A stretch of DNA of 64,000 nt. Source: Microvirga thermotolerans. Lineage in GTDB: Bacteria; Pseudomonadota; Alphaproteobacteria; Rhizobiales; Beijerinckiaceae. The notes under the pieces were generated by a model that did not search any database, was not told where the DNA came from, and saw only the letters and a list, made by a program, of their open reading frames with translations. A program made the position numbers and the translations under genes. The DNA is taken from assembly GCF_009363855.1 (NCBI RefSeq), contig NZ_CP045423.1, positions 3,378,001 through 3,442,000 on the forward strand, written 5' to 3'. This document shows, in pieces, positions 1-11,900 of this stretch (positions are counted from its first letter, which is position 1; each line of letters begins with the position of its first letter).

Positions 1-1
1 C

Positions 2-340
2 GGGCGTCGCATGCCTGATCTCGAGGTGGTCACGGCCGACGGCCCGCTGCGGGTCTTCACCTTCCTGCACGATGCACGGCCCGTGCTGCTCAATTTCGGC
101 GATCCCGGCGACCTCGACATCGCGCCGTGGAGGGACCGGGTCCGGCAGATCGACGCCAGATACGACGGCATATGGGAGCTTCCGGTCCTCGGCGCGGTCA
201 GCGCGCCTGGTGCCGTGCTGATCCGGCCCGACGGCTATGTGGCCTGGGTGGCCTGGGTGGGAGACCGAACCGGGCGGGGCCCTGCCGAGGCGCTCACCAC
301 ATGGTTCGGACCGCCTGCAATGGCACGAGCCGGCGCTTAA
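2..340 (+). CDS. FAD-dependent aromatic monooxygenase, C-terminal fragment
   Basis: This is the 3' end of a gene that starts left of the window; the frame is open from base 2. The 112 visible residues resemble the thioredoxin-like C-terminal domain of flavin aromatic hydroxylases of the PheA/TfdB/rifampicin-monooxygenase type. Typical elements are PDLEVVTADGPLRV near the start, HDARPVLLNFG, and near the end VLIRPDGYVAWV. That domain is a non-catalytic dimerisation or lid module. The FAD and NADPH motifs would lie upstream and cannot be checked. The internal ATG at 11 is probably not a real start. Family assignment is fairly safe; the substrate is unknown. Confidence 0.7.
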   Translation, partial: GRRMPDLEVVTADGPLRVFTFLHDARPVLLNFGDPGDLDIAPWRDRVRQIDARYDGIWELPVLGAVSAPGAVLIRPDGYVAWVAWVGDRTGRGPAEALTTWFGPPAMARAGA

Positions 341-346
341 AGAAAA

Positions 347-371
347 GGCCCCGGCAGCTTCTGCCGGGGCC
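347..371 (-). terminator. Rho-independent terminator of the 1758-aa RTX gene
   Basis: An 11-bp perfect GC-rich stem (GGCCCCGGCAG / CTGCCGGGGCC, loop 358-360) is followed in the minus direction by TTTTCTTT. It lies 171 bp past the stop of the minus-strand RTX gene and 7 bp past the plus-strand stop at 340. It could therefore also end the monooxygenase transcript, but the plus side lacks a T tract. Confidence 0.75.
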
Positions 372-418
372 GGGGTTCTCCCAAGGATAAGGAGACTTGG
401 AGCGAAGAGGGAGACTTG

Positions 419-544
419 GAGCGGCTTGCGGGTGCTTGAGATCGCAAGCCGTCCAGGGGTTCCTCTGTTTGTTGCCTGTCTTTCAGGCGGACTCGGAGGA
501 CCGCGTCCGCCCAACCGGTTCCCGGCTCTCCTGAAGAGGCGTTA
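419..544. repeat. Diverged copy 1 of a palindromic intergenic repeat
   Basis: This segment shares its outline with the copies at 15426-15548 and 60004-60107. It has a stem (CGGCTTGCG 422-430 / CGCAAGCCG 443-451), then a conserved CCGGTTCCC block and a CTCCTGAA block just before a gene end. The TTA at 542-544 at its edge is the stop codon of the RTX gene. It is the most diverged of the three copies. A 14-bp direct repeat (391-404 and 410-423) lies at its left edge. Confidence 0.55.
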
Positions 545-3500
545 GACGAAGAAGAAGTCCTTGTAGGTGATATCGCCGCCGGTCTTCTTGTTCGGGTCGA
601 AGGTGATGGTGGCGATCTCCAGGGTCTTCTCCTTCGTGCCGATGCCGTCGGCATCGAAGTAGAGCTTGTAGGTCTTGGAGTTGACCTTCTTGATGCTGAA
701 GTAGTCGTCCTTGTCCTTCGGCCCCCCGCTCGTCGACAGCCAGCCGCTCTTCATCTTGATCGGCTTGTTCAGCGACGCGCCTTTGCTCTTCATGTACTTG
801 GCGATCACCTTATTGGTGAAGGCCGCATCGTCGAAGTAGAGGGAGTCGTACTTCGCCTGGAAGTCCTTCACGGTGTCGACATGCTTCTTGTAGTCGCGCT
901 TCGTCACCTTGAAGTCGAACAGGAAGGCGTCCTTGTTGAGGTCGCCCTTCGTGTACTTGCCTCCGTAGAGCGTGTCCCTTCCGGCCCCGCCCGACAGGAC
1001 GTCGTTGCCGCGATCGCCCTTGAGCATGTCGTTGCCGGCGCCGCCGAAGAGACGATCCGCCCCGAGATTGCCGGACAGCCTGTCCGCGAGCGCGCCGCCG
1101 TAGAACACGTCGTTGCCGAGCGTGCCTGTCGTGAACTCGGGGTTCACATCGGCGACGTTGATCGCGAACGCCTTGGTGTAGCTCGCGCCGGCGACGTCCG
1201 TCACCCTGACGGAGACGTTGTGGCTCTTGTTCTGCTCGTAGTCGAGCAGGAAGCCGTTCTTCACCCGCAGCTGATTGCCGACGATCTCGAACCGATCGTC
1301 CGGAGCGGACAGGGCATAGGTCAGCGCAGATCCGCCGATCCCGTCATCGGTGGCGCTGAGCGTCCCCACGACCGTTCCGGCCGCCGCATATTCCGCCGCG
1401 ACGGTGCCCGACAGCTGGATGTCCGTCGGAGCATGGTTCTGCGGAGGCGCAGCCGGCGGTGTCGAGGTGACCTTCACGGCCGTGTTCACCACCGGGGTCG
1501 ACGGGTGGGACTCATCCGCGACGCTGACGCTGAACTGAGTCGTCACCGGCGCACCGCCAGCCGCTCGATCCGTCGGATCGAACTGCAGGTCGTGCAGGAT
1601 GTTGTTGACCTCCTGCTCCGTCAGATTAGTCCACTGATAGACCTTGTCCTGCCCTGAGGTGCCAGGCGCCGGAATGGTGATGCTGCTTCCGCCCACAGCG
1701 ATCAGCTGGCCGTCCTCAGACTTGAAGCGGATCGTCAACGTAAGCTGATCGTTCTCCGGATCGTCCACCACCAGGCTGTCGAAGGCATCGACCGGACCCT
1801 GGTTCGTCGCCACGAACTCCGTCTGCCCATTGTTGGCCACCGTTATGGTCGGCAGATCGTTCCCCGGGTTGGTGTCGTCGTTCTGGATCGTACCCGTGGC
1901 CGTAGCGGTCGCGATGGCCGCCCCGGTTGCGTTCGACAGCGTAATCCGGAACGTTTCATGCTGTTCGAAGTTCGTGTCGCCCGCGACCTGGATCACGATC
2001 TGCTTCGTGACCTCGTTGGCTGCGAAGTGGAGGCTTCCGTTGGCAGGATGATTGGCGTCGAACACGAAGTCCCCGCCATCGGTCGTGATGTGGCTGAGAG
2101 CCCAATCGACGTGCGCCTCCCCGGAGGCATCGCCCGACCGGGTCACGGTAAAGGTGATCAGGGTCGGCGAGCCCGTTCCGCCATTGCCCTCCAGGACCGA
2201 GACATCGGCGATGGAGAGAGCCGGCTCCGCGGCGATGGCGAAGGTGTGGTTCTCCTGATAGCGCAGGGCGTTGTTGGCCGCGTCGTAGGCCACCACGGTC
2301 AGGGTCTTGTTGCCCACGTCCGCCGCCGTGATCGCCGCGTTCGTCCGCACCTGGCCGGTGATCTCGTCGATGGTGAACTTGCCGTCCGTCGTGACGAGGT
2401 TGCCGCCCACCAGGAACGCGTACTTGTTGCCGCGGAAGCCGGCGGCGGTGTCCGGGTCGACCCAGTTCGCCAGCACCACGTTGGCATTCGCGCCGGTGGC
2501 GCCCGCCTGGACCGCCTGCTGGTTCGTGAAGGTCAGGTCCGTCGGCGCCTCGTTGACGTCGCCGACCGTGACCGTCAGGGTCTGCGGCCCCGAGGACAGG
2601 CCCGTGCCGTTGGTGTCGGTGGCGACCACCGTCACCGTGTAGGTCTGCTGGCCTTCGAAGTTCAGGCTCGCTCCGGCCTTGACGAAGATCCGGCCCGTCA
2701 GCGGGTCGATGTCGAAGTTGGCGTTGTTGGAGATCGCATAGCGAAGCCCCGCCGTGCCGCCGTCGTCGTCCGCCGTCACGACGCCGACCGTCGTGTCCGC
2801 ACCCGAGTTCTCCGCCACCGTGCCGCCCGTCGACCACCGCACGTTCGTCGGCGCCGTATTGGCCGCCGCGGCGATGGCGAAGGTGTGGTTCTCCTGGTAG
2901 CGCAGGGCGTTGTTGGCCGCGTCGTAGGCCACCACGGTCAGGGTCTTGTTGCCCACGTCCGCCGCCGTGATCGCCGCGTTCGTCCGCACCTGGCCGGTGA
3001 TCTCGTCGATGGTGAACTTGCCGTCCGTCGTGACGAGGTTGCCGCCCACCAGGAACGCGTACTTGTTGCCGCGGAAGCCGGCGGCCGTGTCCGGGTCGAC
3101 CCAGTTCGCCAGCACCACGTTGGCATTCGCGCCGGTGGCGCCCGCCTGGACCGCCTGCTGGTTCGTGAAGGTCAGGTCCGTCGGCGCCTCGTTGACGTCG
3201 CCGACCGTGACCGTCAGGGTCTGCGGCCCCGAGGACAGGCCCGTGCCGTTGGTGTCGGTGGCGACCACCGTCACCGTGTAGGTCTGCTGGCCTTCGAAGT
3301 TCAGGCTCGCTCCGGCCTTGACGAAGATCCGGCCCGTCAGCGGGTCGATGTCGAAGTTGGCGTTGTTGGAGATCGCATAGCGAAGCCCCGCCGTGCCGCC
3401 GTCGTCGTCCGCCGTCACGACGCCGACCGTCGTGTCCGCACCCGAGTTCTCCGCCACCGTGCCGCCCGTCGACCACCGCACGTTCGTCGGCGCCGTATTG

Positions 3501-5818
3501 GCCGCCGCGGCGATGGCGAAGGTGTGGTTCTCCTGGTAGCGCAGGGCGTTGTTGGCCGCGTCGTAGGCCACCACGGTCAGGGTCTTGTTGCCCACGTCCG
3601 CCGCCGTGATCGCCGCGTTCGTCCGCACCTGGCCGGTGATCTCGTCGATGGTGAACTTGCCGTCCGTCGTGACGAGGTTGCCGCCCACCAGGAACGCGTA
3701 CTTGTTGCCGCGGAAGCCGGCGGCCGTGTCCGGGTCGACCCAGTTCGCCAGCACCACGTTGGCATTCGCGCCGGTGGCGCCCGCCTGGACCGCCTGCTGG
3801 TTCGTGAAGGTCAGGTCCGTCGGCGCCTCGTTGACGTCGCCGACCGTGACCGTCAGGGTCTGCGGCCCCGAGGACAGGCCCGTGCCGTTGGTGTCGGTGG
3901 CGACCACCGTCACCGTGTAGGTCTGCTGGCCTTCGAAGTTCAGGCTCGCTCCGGCCTTGACGAAGATCCGGCCCGTCAGCGGGTCGATGTCGAAGTTGGC
4001 GTTGTTGGAGATCGCATAGCGAAGCCCCGCCGTGCCGCCGTCGTCGTCCGCCGTCACGACGCCGACCGTCGTGTCCGCACCCGAGTTCTCCGCCACCGTG
4101 CCGCCCGTCGACCACCGCACGTTCGTCGGCGCCGTATTGGCCGCCGCGGCGATGGCGAAGGTGTGGTTCTCCTGGTAGCGCAGGGCGTTGTTGGCCGCGT
4201 CGTAGGCCACCACGGTCAGGGTCTTGTTGCCCACGTCCGCCGCCGTGATCGCCGCGTTCGTCCGCACCTGGCCGGTGATCTCGTCGATGGTGAACTTGCC
4301 GTCCGTCGTGACGAGGTTGCCGCCCACCAGGAACGCGTACTTGTTGCCGCGGAAGCCCGCGGCCGCGTCCGGGTCGACCCAGTTCGCCAGCACCACGTTG
4401 GCGTTCGCGCCGGTGGCGCCCGCCTGGACCGCCTGCTGGTTCGTGAAGGTCAGGTCCGTCGGCGCCTCGTTGACGTCGCCGACCGTGACCGTGATCGCCT
4501 GGGTCGGACCGTTCACGCTGCCGTCGTTCGCCCGCACATAGACCGTGTAGGTCTGCTGGCTTTCGAAATTCAGCGCGCCCGCCGCCACCTGAAGCTGGTT
4601 GCCGACGATCGTGAACAGGCCGTTCGCATTGCCGCCGCCCGCCTGCGTGGTGTCGAAGCTGTAGGTCAGGTTCGCCGCCGGCGTCGAGTCGTCCGTCGCG
4701 CTCAGCGTGCCGGAGAACGCCGCGTTCTCGCTGACCGCCACCGTCGTCCCGCCGTTCACCGTCGGCGCCGACGGAGGCTGGTTCACGTCCTTGACCGTGA
4801 TCGTCACGTTGCCGACTGCGGTCGCGTTCGCCGCCCCCGTGCCGTCATTGGCCACCACCGCATAGGTCAGCGCCGTGTCCGAAGTCACGTTCGCCACCGT
4901 GCCGTTCGTCTGGATGACGTTGCCCACGATCTTGAACTTGCCGTCCGCGCTGATCAGACCGTTCGAGCCCGCCTGCGCGTTCTGGAACGTGTAGCCGATC
5001 GTCTGGCCATCCGCGTCCGTCGCCGCCAGCGTCAGCACCACCTGGTTGCCCGCCGTGCCCTCGTTCACGTTCGCCGCTCCCGCCGGAACCGGCGGCGCCA
5101 CGTTCACGTCCTTGACCGTGATCGTCACGTTGCCGACCGCGGTCGCGTTCGCCGCCCCCGTGCCGTCATTGGCCACCACCGCATAGGTCAGCGCCGTGTC
5201 CGCCGTCACGTTCGCCACCGTGCCGTTCGTCTTGATGACGTTGCCCACGATCTTGAACTTGCCGTCCGCGCTGATCAGACCGTTCGAGCCCGCCTGCGCG
5301 TTCTGGAACGTGTAGCCGATCGTCTGGCCGTCCGTGTCCGTCGCCGCCAGCGTCAGCACCGTCTGGTCCGCCGCCGTGCCCTCGTTCACGTTCGCCGCTC
5401 CCGCCGGAACCGGCGGCGGGTTGTTGACCCCCTCAGGGATATCCTGCAGCTGAATATTGACGTTCACCTGCTGGTAAACGGGCCCCGTATTGTTGGTGTC
5501 GTTCGAGTCCCGGAACTGGAAGGTGACGCCGGGGTAAATGTCACCGACATCGTCGTTTTCGAAGTCGAGCCGTCCGGTGGCAACGAGATACCACTTGCCC
5601 TGATCCTGCACGACGTCGAAAATCCCTCCAAAGGTCTGAATAGGCACGACCTTGTAGGAACCTGAGGGCGGCGGAGTGGTTGGGTCGAAGCCGATCAGTT
5701 CGAAAAGCCTCGTGTTGAGAGGCACCTCCTCGTCGATAGAGCCAACCCTGCCCGTGGTGTCGACCGAGCTGTGAAAGGGGTTACCGGTAAGCGCCTTGAG
5801 CGTCAGATTAACAGCCAT
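542..5818 (-). CDS. Giant cadherin-like/Calx-beta/RTX surface protein (1758 aa)
   Basis: This is probably a secreted calcium-binding adhesin or matrix protein. After a unique N-terminus come cadherin-like modules. Residues about 442-1196 are an alternating A-B-A-B-A-B-A array encoded by near-identical 639-bp units. Next are a Calx-beta-type domain ([14 protein letters not shown]) and one copy of the [11 protein letters not shown] repeat that dominates the neighbouring gene. Near residues 1566-1620 there are RTX nonapeptides ([15 protein letters not shown]). The C-terminus has YFDADGIG and ends in DFFFV, typical of type I secretion substrates. There is no N-terminal signal peptide, which fits type I export. 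The ATG is preceded by AGAGG. No HlyB/HlyD-type exporter lies in the window. Confidence 0.85.
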   Translation of the reverse strand: MAVNLTLKALTGNPFHSSVDTTGRVGSIDEEVPLNTRLFELIGFDPTTPPPSGSYKVVPIQTFGGIFDVVQDQGKWYLVATGRLDFENDDVGDIYPGVTFQFRDSNDTNNTGPVYQQVNVNIQLQDIPEGVNNPPPVPAGAANVNEGTAADQTVLTLAATDTDGQTIGYTFQNAQAGSNGLISADGKFKIVGNVIKTNGTVANVTADTALTYAVVANDGTGAANATAVGNVTITVKDVNVAPPVPAGAANVNEGTAGNQVVLTLAATDADGQTIGYTFQNAQAGSNGLISADGKFKIVGNVIQTNGTVANVTSDTALTYAVVANDGTGAANATAVGNVTITVKDVNQPPSAPTVNGGTTVAVSENAAFSGTLSATDDSTPAANLTYSFDTTQAGGGNANGLFTIVGNQLQVAAGALNFESQQTYTVYVRANDGSVNGPTQAITVTVGDVNEAPTDLTFTNQQAVQAGATGANANVVLANWVDPDAAAGFRGNKYAFLVGGNLVTTDGKFTIDEITGQVRTNAAITAADVGNKTLTVVAYDAANNALRYQENHTFAIAAAANTAPTNVRWSTGGTVAENSGADTTVGVVTADDDGGTAGLRYAISNNANFDIDPLTGRIFVKAGASLNFEGQQTYTVTVVATDTNGTGLSSGPQTLTVTVGDVNEAPTDLTFTNQQAVQAGATGANANVVLANWVDPDTAAGFRGNKYAFLVGGNLVTTDGKFTIDEITGQVRTNAAITAADVGNKTLTVVAYDAANNALRYQENHTFAIAAAANTAPTNVRWSTGGTVAENSGADTTVGVVTADDDGGTAGLRYAISNNANFDIDPLTGRIFVKAGASLNFEGQQTYTVTVVATDTNGTGLSSGPQTLTVTVGDVNEAPTDLTFTNQQAVQAGATGANANVVLANWVDPDTAAGFRGNKYAFLVGGNLVTTDGKFTIDEITGQVRTNAAITAADVGNKTLTVVAYDAANNALRYQENHTFAIAAAANTAPTNVRWSTGGTVAENSGADTTVGVVTADDDGGTAGLRYAISNNANFDIDPLTGRIFVKAGASLNFEGQQTYTVTVVATDTNGTGLSSGPQTLTVTVGDVNEAPTDLTFTNQQAVQAGATGANANVVLANWVDPDTAAGFRGNKYAFLVGGNLVTTDGKFTIDEITGQVRTNAAITAADVGNKTLTVVAYDAANNALRYQENHTFAIAAEPALSIADVSVLEGNGGTGSPTLITFTVTRSGDASGEAHVDWALSHITTDGGDFVFDANHPANGSLHFAANEVTKQIVIQVAGDTNFEQHETFRITLSNATGAAIATATATGTIQNDDTNPGNDLPTITVANNGQTEFVATNQGPVDAFDSLVVDDPENDQLTLTIRFKSEDGQLIAVGGSSITIPAPGTSGQDKVYQWTNLTEQEVNNILHDLQFDPTDRAAGGAPVTTQFSVSVADESHPSTPVVNTAVKVTSTPPAAPPQNHAPTDIQLSGTVAAEYAAAGTVVGTLSATDDGIGGSALTYALSAPDDRFEIVGNQLRVKNGFLLDYEQNKSHNVSVRVTDVAGASYTKAFAINVADVNPEFTTGTLGNDVFYGGALADRLSGNLGADRLFGGAGNDMLKGDRGNDVLSGGAGRDTLYGGKYTKGDLNKDAFLFDFKVTKRDYKKHVDTVKDFQAKYDSLYFDDAAFTNKVIAKYMKSKGASLNKPIKMKSGWLSTSGGPKDKDDYFSIKKVNSKTYKLYFDADGIGTKEKTLEIATITFDPNKKTGGDITYKDFFFV
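2232..4492 (-). repeat. Three 639-bp tandem units plus a 344-bp partial unit
   Basis: Identical landmarks recur at 2232, 2871, 3510 and 4149, exactly 639 bp (213 codons) apart. The fourth copy stops matching at about 4492. The units differ by only a few bases, for example GGCGGTG versus GGCCGTG near 2447 and 3086. Each unit encodes one A module ([11 protein letters not shown]...) and one B module ([13 protein letters not shown]...); the partial copy is an A module only. Such identity points to recent duplication or ongoing homogenisation. Confidence 0.97.
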
Positions 5819-5893
5819 AAGAGCCTCTAAAGGTTATTTTGACCTTGGATGTTCCGTCGCTCGCAGCGCGACCAGAGCTTGTTCTCGAAATGT

Positions 5894-5922
5894 TATATTA
5901 TTGGAAAGGTGGGCTGTAAAGG
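5894..5922 (-). promoter_or_regulatory. Sigma-70-type promoter of the 1758-aa RTX gene
   Basis: Read on the minus strand, TTTACA (5917-5922) and TATAAC (5894-5899) are separated by exactly 17 nt. Each hexamer matches the consensus at 5 of 6 positions. Transcription would start near 5886, giving a leader of about 68 nt. The -35 box sits in the loop of the terminator hairpin of the upstream gene. Confidence 0.6.
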
Positions 5923-5931
5923 CCCACCTCT
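5909..5931 (-). terminator. Terminator-like hairpin after the 3012-aa gene
   Basis: An 8-bp stem (AGGTGGGC / GCCCACCT) with a 7-nt loop lies 16 bp past the stop codon. In the minus direction it is followed by TTTCC and then AT-rich sequence. The short T run makes it a moderate terminator. Confidence 0.5.
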
Positions 5932-5947
5932 CACCAGGGTGCCCCCA

Positions 5948-8900
5948 TCAGATCAGGTAGAAGTACTCGTGAGTGAGAATGGGCTTGGTGGCAGCAGAGA
6001 TGGTCGCGATGAGCCGAGCGGCTGCGGCGCCGTTGCCGTCCGAGTCATACCAGATCTCGCCTGTGGTCTTATTGTAGAGAATCCGGTGGCTCGCATCCGT
6101 TGCCACGGTTTCCGCCGCTGTCGCCCCAATGACAAAGGCGCTCGCCTTCAGCATCTTCCGGCCGTCTGGAAGCGTGTCCACCAGATTTGAGGTGATCCCG
6201 GTAAATCGCGTCCCCAGCAGTTCGATTCGATCCCCTTCGGTTGTGGCGGTCTTCAGATCGAAGTTGCTGATGATATCCCGGTTCCCGGCCGTGGGCGCCA
6301 CATCAAACCGGAACGCATCGTCTCCGGCTCCGCCATTGAGGGTGTCGACGCCCACCCCCCCGCTCAGGGTATCGTTGCCGATGCTGCCATTCAGCCTGTC
6401 GTTGCCCGATCCCCCGCGCAGGAAATCGTCGATACCGATTCCCGGGATATCCGTCGTCAGGCCGCTGACCACCTCTCTTTCAAGGTTCAAGACGGTCAAG
6501 GTCTTGGTGAAGGAGACCCAGCGATTGCCGCCGTCGTCCGAGACTTCCACCGTCACGTCGAAGGTCGGTGCAAGCTCGTCGTCGATCTTCGTCTGGTTCT
6601 TCACCAGAAGCTCGCCGTTCGTGCCCATCTCCACCCGGCCGCCAGCGTCGTCCGTCAGTCGCCAGATCAGCGGGTCCGTGTCCGTCGCGGTGAACCGGCC
6701 GATCACGAGACCGCGTCCCATGTTCTCCAGAACGGTCGAGTCCGAGAACGCAATGTTCGTCGGAGCCTGGTTACCGTCCGTATCGGTCACGACGACGTGG
6801 ACGGTGCTCTCCGCCCAGGCGCCGTGGCTGTCCACCGACCTCACCACATAGGCGAAGTCGCTGTTCTGCTCGACCGAGGCGTTCACCACCTTGATGACGC
6901 CATTCTCGATGCGGAACCGGTTGTCCTGGCTCTCCGCGTGCAAGGCGTTGTCGTACCAGAACCCGATCGTCACCGTGTCGCCCTGGTCCTGATCCGCGGA
7001 CACCAGGGTGCCCACCTCGGAACCGGCCGTAAGCGTCTCGGCGATGGTCTTCGAGGCCGCCCCATCCGACCAGGCCGGAGCCGCCGGATCGTGGTTGGTC
7101 TCGCCTGCCCCGCCCAGGGTCGTGTTGACCGTCGCCGAGGTGACGACGGGCGCATGCGCGGCATCCTGGACCGAGATCGTGAACACCGTCGACCCTACAA
7201 CCCCATGGGCGGGATCGAACCTGAGGCTCTGGAGGAGGCCGTCCAGCGTGCCGGCCGCGCCCACGAAGGTGAGGGTGACGATGCTGCCCGAGGTGCTGAC
7301 CCGCACCTGGGCCGGATCGTAGCCGGTCAGCTCGCCCATCGTGCGGTCGTAGGAGATCTTGACCGTCAAGGCGTCGTCGTCGCTGTCCTCCAGATCGATG
7401 CCGCGGAACGGCGCCACCGCAGGACCGTCGTCGGTGGCCGGCGTCACCTGGGTCCCGTCAAGGAAGGTGACGGTCGGCGCCGCGTTGGCCTGGACCGCGC
7501 CGTGGGTCGTGTGCACCGTCACCTGGGCCGGGACGGGAGCATGCATCGGGTCCTGGACCGAGATGTCGAAGACCGTGTCGACGCCATTTGGCGCGTTCAG
7601 GGCCAAATCGTTCGTGGGATCGAACGAGAGGCCGTGCAGGAACGCGTCCAGCTCGTCCGCCGTGCCCGTGACGATATAGGTGCGGATCCCGTTCACCAGC
7701 GAGGTGGAGATGAGCCGCGACCCGAACCCGGACAGCTGGCCGGCAGCCTCGCTGAACCGGATGGTCAGAACGAGCTGGTCGTTCTCGCTGTCGGAGATGT
7801 CGACGCCGCGGAAGGGATAGACGGCGGAGCCGTTGTCGGTCGCCTCGGTCGTTCCCGTAGCGACATCGATCGTCGGCGCCGCATTGGTGGTGCCCTGGCC
7901 GCCGGCCGTGGTCTCCACCGTCACCTGACGCGTCACCGGGGCGTGCGTCGCGTCCTGGACCGAGAGCGTGAACGGCGTCGTGTTCGCCGCACCGTCCGCG
8001 GGGTTGAAGGACAGCCCGCGCAGGATCGCGTCGAGCTGGTCCGCCGTTCCGGACAGGATGTAGGTCCGGATGCCGTTCGTCACCGTCGAGGTGGCCGGCA
8101 GGCCGGTCCCGCTCAGAACGCCCTCGCCCGCCTCGAACGAGATGGTGAGCGTGAGCACGTCGTTCTCGGCATCCGAGATGTCGACGCCCCGGAACGGGAA
8201 CACTGCGGGCCCGTCGCTCGTCGCCGGAGTCGTCTCCGTCCCCGGCACGATGTCGATGGAGGGCGCGGTGTTGGCCGTCCCGTCGCCATCGACCGTATGG
8301 ATCACGACCGAGTCCACGACCGGAAGGTGCGTTCCATCCTGAACGGAAATCGTGATGGTCGTGTCGCCGAGGGCATTCGTGGACGGATCGAACTGGGCCC
8401 CGCGGAGGAAGGCATCCACCACGTCCGCCTTGCCGACGACCCTGTAGGTCACGACCGTGTTGCCGGGCGAGTAGCTTGTCTCGACCTGAATTCCGGCCGG
8501 GAAGTTCATCGTCCCGTTCGCGACCCGATGGGAGATGAGGACAACCAGGTCGTCGTTCTCCGCGTCCGCGAGGTCGATGCCGCGCAGAGGATAGACGTTC
8601 TGCCCGTCATCCGTGGCGTTCGTCTCCTTCGTGCCCTCGGCAAAGGCGATGACCGGCCGCTGGTTGTCGCTGGACTCGGTGACGACCGTCACCGCATCGG
8701 GATACGTCGCAACCGGGTGATATGCGTCAGCCACAAAGAAGGTGAAGCCGGTCGTGACCATGCCGTTGTCGGCCGAGTCCTGAGCGGCGTCGAACGTCAC
8801 GGTGGACAAATAGTTCTGGAGATCCGCCGCCGTACCGACGAGCAGAACGGATCTGGTCGTCCCATTGATGAGCTGCGAACCTCCGAAGGTCACGCCGTCC

Positions 8901-11900
8901 CGGGTTCCGAGATTGCCAAGAGAGCCGCTGGCATCGCGGAACTCGATTCTTATGTTGATCCGATCCGTCTCGATGTCGGCCAGTCGCACGCCGACGAAGG
9001 GCATTACGGTGCCGACATTGTCCTCTACGTGGAAGCGATCCTGGTTCTCCGCGACGGAGAAGGTCGGCGCGACGTTGGCGGGCGTATCGTGAACGGTGAC
9101 GGTCCGCTGAGCGGTGTCGATATTGTCGGAGAAGAGGACACTGAAGTCCGTCGTCCTCGTGGGGGAGCCAACGTACTGATCGTAAGGGTTGAACTGCAAC
9201 TGCCGAACGGCATTGTTGACGAACTCGAGGCTGCCCTGCACCCAGTAAGAGCCGGTCTCGCTATCATATGCGTAGTCCACTCCCTCGGTGCCAAGGAAGT
9301 TCGTCAGAACACCGTTGCTGGGGTCGAAGCCGATCGCCACAACGACGTTTCCGGTCACGGGATCCGTGTCCGCATCCCGGAAGATCAGATCCTGGAAGGG
9401 CGAGACGAGGGCAGTGTCGGGCGTCGTCCATTCCGTCGACCCGCCCTGGCGGACGTCGATGACCGGCAGTTGGTTGGTCGCCCCTGCCGGATTGACGGTG
9501 ACGTTGACCTGCTCGATGTGCCACAGGCCGTTCCCGCCCTGGTCGGTGACCTTCACGTAGACCGGCACCACCGTGGACGTCTCCACATCCGGAAGGCCGC
9601 CGGCGCCCACCCGGATCGCGCCGGTCATGGCGTCGATCTGGAAGGCCGTGCCGGTATAGTCGGTCCCGTCCGCGTTCACCAGCTTGAAGCGGAAGTCGCG
9701 GTTCGCCGGCGCGCTGTCCGGATCCGTCACGGTCGGGGCGGCCGCCACGAGAGTGCCAGCCAGCGCACGCTCGTCCATCGCGTTCGGCGTGTAGGCCGCA
9801 GCCGTCGGAGCCTCGTTCTGGTCGGAGACATGAACCCTGAACACGGTCGGCTCCGACACCTGAGCGCCGGTCCCGTCCCGCGCCACGACCGCGAGTTCGT
9901 AGTAACGATCGGTCCCGTCGCTGAGAAGGTCGGGCGACTCATAGTTGAGGGCGGAGACCACGGAGATCTCACCCGTATCCTGATCGAGATGGAACAGGGT
10001 CTTCAGCACATCCGAGACGCCGTCCGCCCACTCATAGGTGACGCCCCACTGCTCCGGATCTTGCGAGTCCATGGCGACCGTGGCGAGACCGACCGTATTC
10101 TCGTTGATGTACCCATCCTCGACGAGAGGGGCATTCGGAGCCTCATCGACATTGTTGAGCGTGATCCTGAGTTCCTGAACAGGGCTCTCCAAGCCGTTGG
10201 AATCGGCCGCCCGAACATAGATCTTGAGAACGGGAGTGGTCTCGCGATCGAGGCGGGCATTCGGAGCCAAGCGGATTTGACCGTCGGGATCGACGATGAA
10301 GTAGTGGTTGTGGCTACCTGCCGTGGGGACGAGCGTGAAGTGGACCGGATCCCCGTTCGGGTCGGTCGCCGTGATCCTGAAGGGAAGGACCGTCGAGTTT
10401 TCGTTAATGGAAACGGTGGTCTGGTTATTGTCCCATGTCGGAGCGCTCGGCGCACCGACGGCGGTCGAATTGACGACGACGTCCTGGTTGGTCACGGCCT
10501 GATGGGCGGCGTCCTTCACGGCGAGCGTGAAGTTCGTCGTGCTCGAAGCCCCATCGGAAGGATCGAAGATCGCAGCCTTCAGCACCTGCTCGATGGCATC
10601 GGCCTTGCCGGTCAGCGTAAAGCTGCGAATACTGCCGAGACCCACGCCGTTATCGGTCACGCTCACGCCCGCGCCGCCCACGATGCTCAAGGCGCCGCGC
10701 GCGTCGAGGAAGGAAACCGTCACCGTCAGGTCGTCGTTTTCGGCATCGAACAGGTCGACTCCACGGAATGGATTCGTGGTCTGGATGTCGGATATGTTCG
10801 AAACCCTATCCGCCGCTGCGACCGTAACCGTGGGAGCCGCGTTGGTGGTCGGGGTCGCCAGGGAGGTCACCACCCTGATCAGGCCGTTGGTCACGGGCGC
10901 ATGATAGGCGTCCTGCAGTCCGAGGGTGAAGATCGTGGTATTGGCCACGCCGTCCGTCGGATTGAACCTCAGTCCCTGCAGGATCGCCTGAAGAGCGCTG
11001 GCCGTTCCAGAGAAGCTGTATGTGATCGTTTCCCCCGTCACGGACATTCCGGTCGCGGCGTCCGTGTTGATGAGGGCTCCATCGGCCTGCCGGAACGAGA
11101 CCGTCAGGGTCAGGTTATCGTTCTCCATATCGTGGAGCCGCACGCCCGTGAACGGCGCAACGGCGGATCCGGTGTCCGTCGCGTCCGTCCTGTCGGTTCC
11201 GGCGAGGACCGAAATGCTCGGCGCGAAATTCGACCCCGTCCCATGGCTCGTGACAACCTGGACCTGGCTGTTGCCGACGGCCTGATGGAAATCGTCCTTC
11301 ACGGTAATGGTGAAGCCGGTGGAGAGCGCGCCCCCGGCCGCCGAATCGTTGGTGGGATCGAACGTCAGGTTGTGCAGAACCGATTCGACGAAAGCGGAGC
11401 GCCCCGTGAAAGTGTAGGTGCGAATGCCGTCGATCAGCGTGCTCGTGCCGAACTCGGCGTTTCCGAGCGTGCCCCGGCCGTCGAGGAAGGAGACCGTCAC
11501 CGTCAGGTAGTCGTTCTCCGCATCCCCCAGAGCGACGCCCCGGAAGGGATAGACCGCGGGGCCGTTGTCGATTGCAGAGGTTGTTTCCGTGCCCGGGGCG
11601 ACTCTGATCGTCGGTGCAGCATTCCCAAGGTCGCCTCCGTGGAAAGAGGTGATGACGTCGATCTCGTGGTTCTCGATGACCTGGTGGAGGTCGTCCTTGA
11701 TCGTGATCGAGAAATTCGTCGTGTTGGCGACGTTGTCGGTTGGATTGAAGGTCAGCCCCCTCAGGAGGTTCTGGATATCCTGTGCTTTGCCAAAGAAGAA
11801 ATAGGTCCGGAGATCGCCGTCGAGCATCGTCCCGTTATAGACCTGAGATGAATAGTCAAGGTTCCCTAGAGTGCCATGCGAGTTCAGGAACGAGAGCGTA

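Noticed and set aside
2232..4492. The regular repeats considered as a CRISPR array or transposon array
   Set aside because: The units are 639 bp, contiguous without spacers, and in frame with a protein; they are coding tandem repeats.
1958..5665. A 1235-codon open frame on the plus strand opposite the 1758-aa RTX gene
   Set aside because: Its product is Arg/Val/His-rich with the same 639-bp periodicity. It is the antisense of a GC-rich repeat gene, with no domain and no ribosome-binding site.
6797..11851. A 1684-codon plus-strand frame opposite the 3012-aa gene
   Set aside because: It shows antisense composition (Arg, Val, Asp, Gly) and no recognisable domains. The minus-strand frame has clear repeat and RTX structure.
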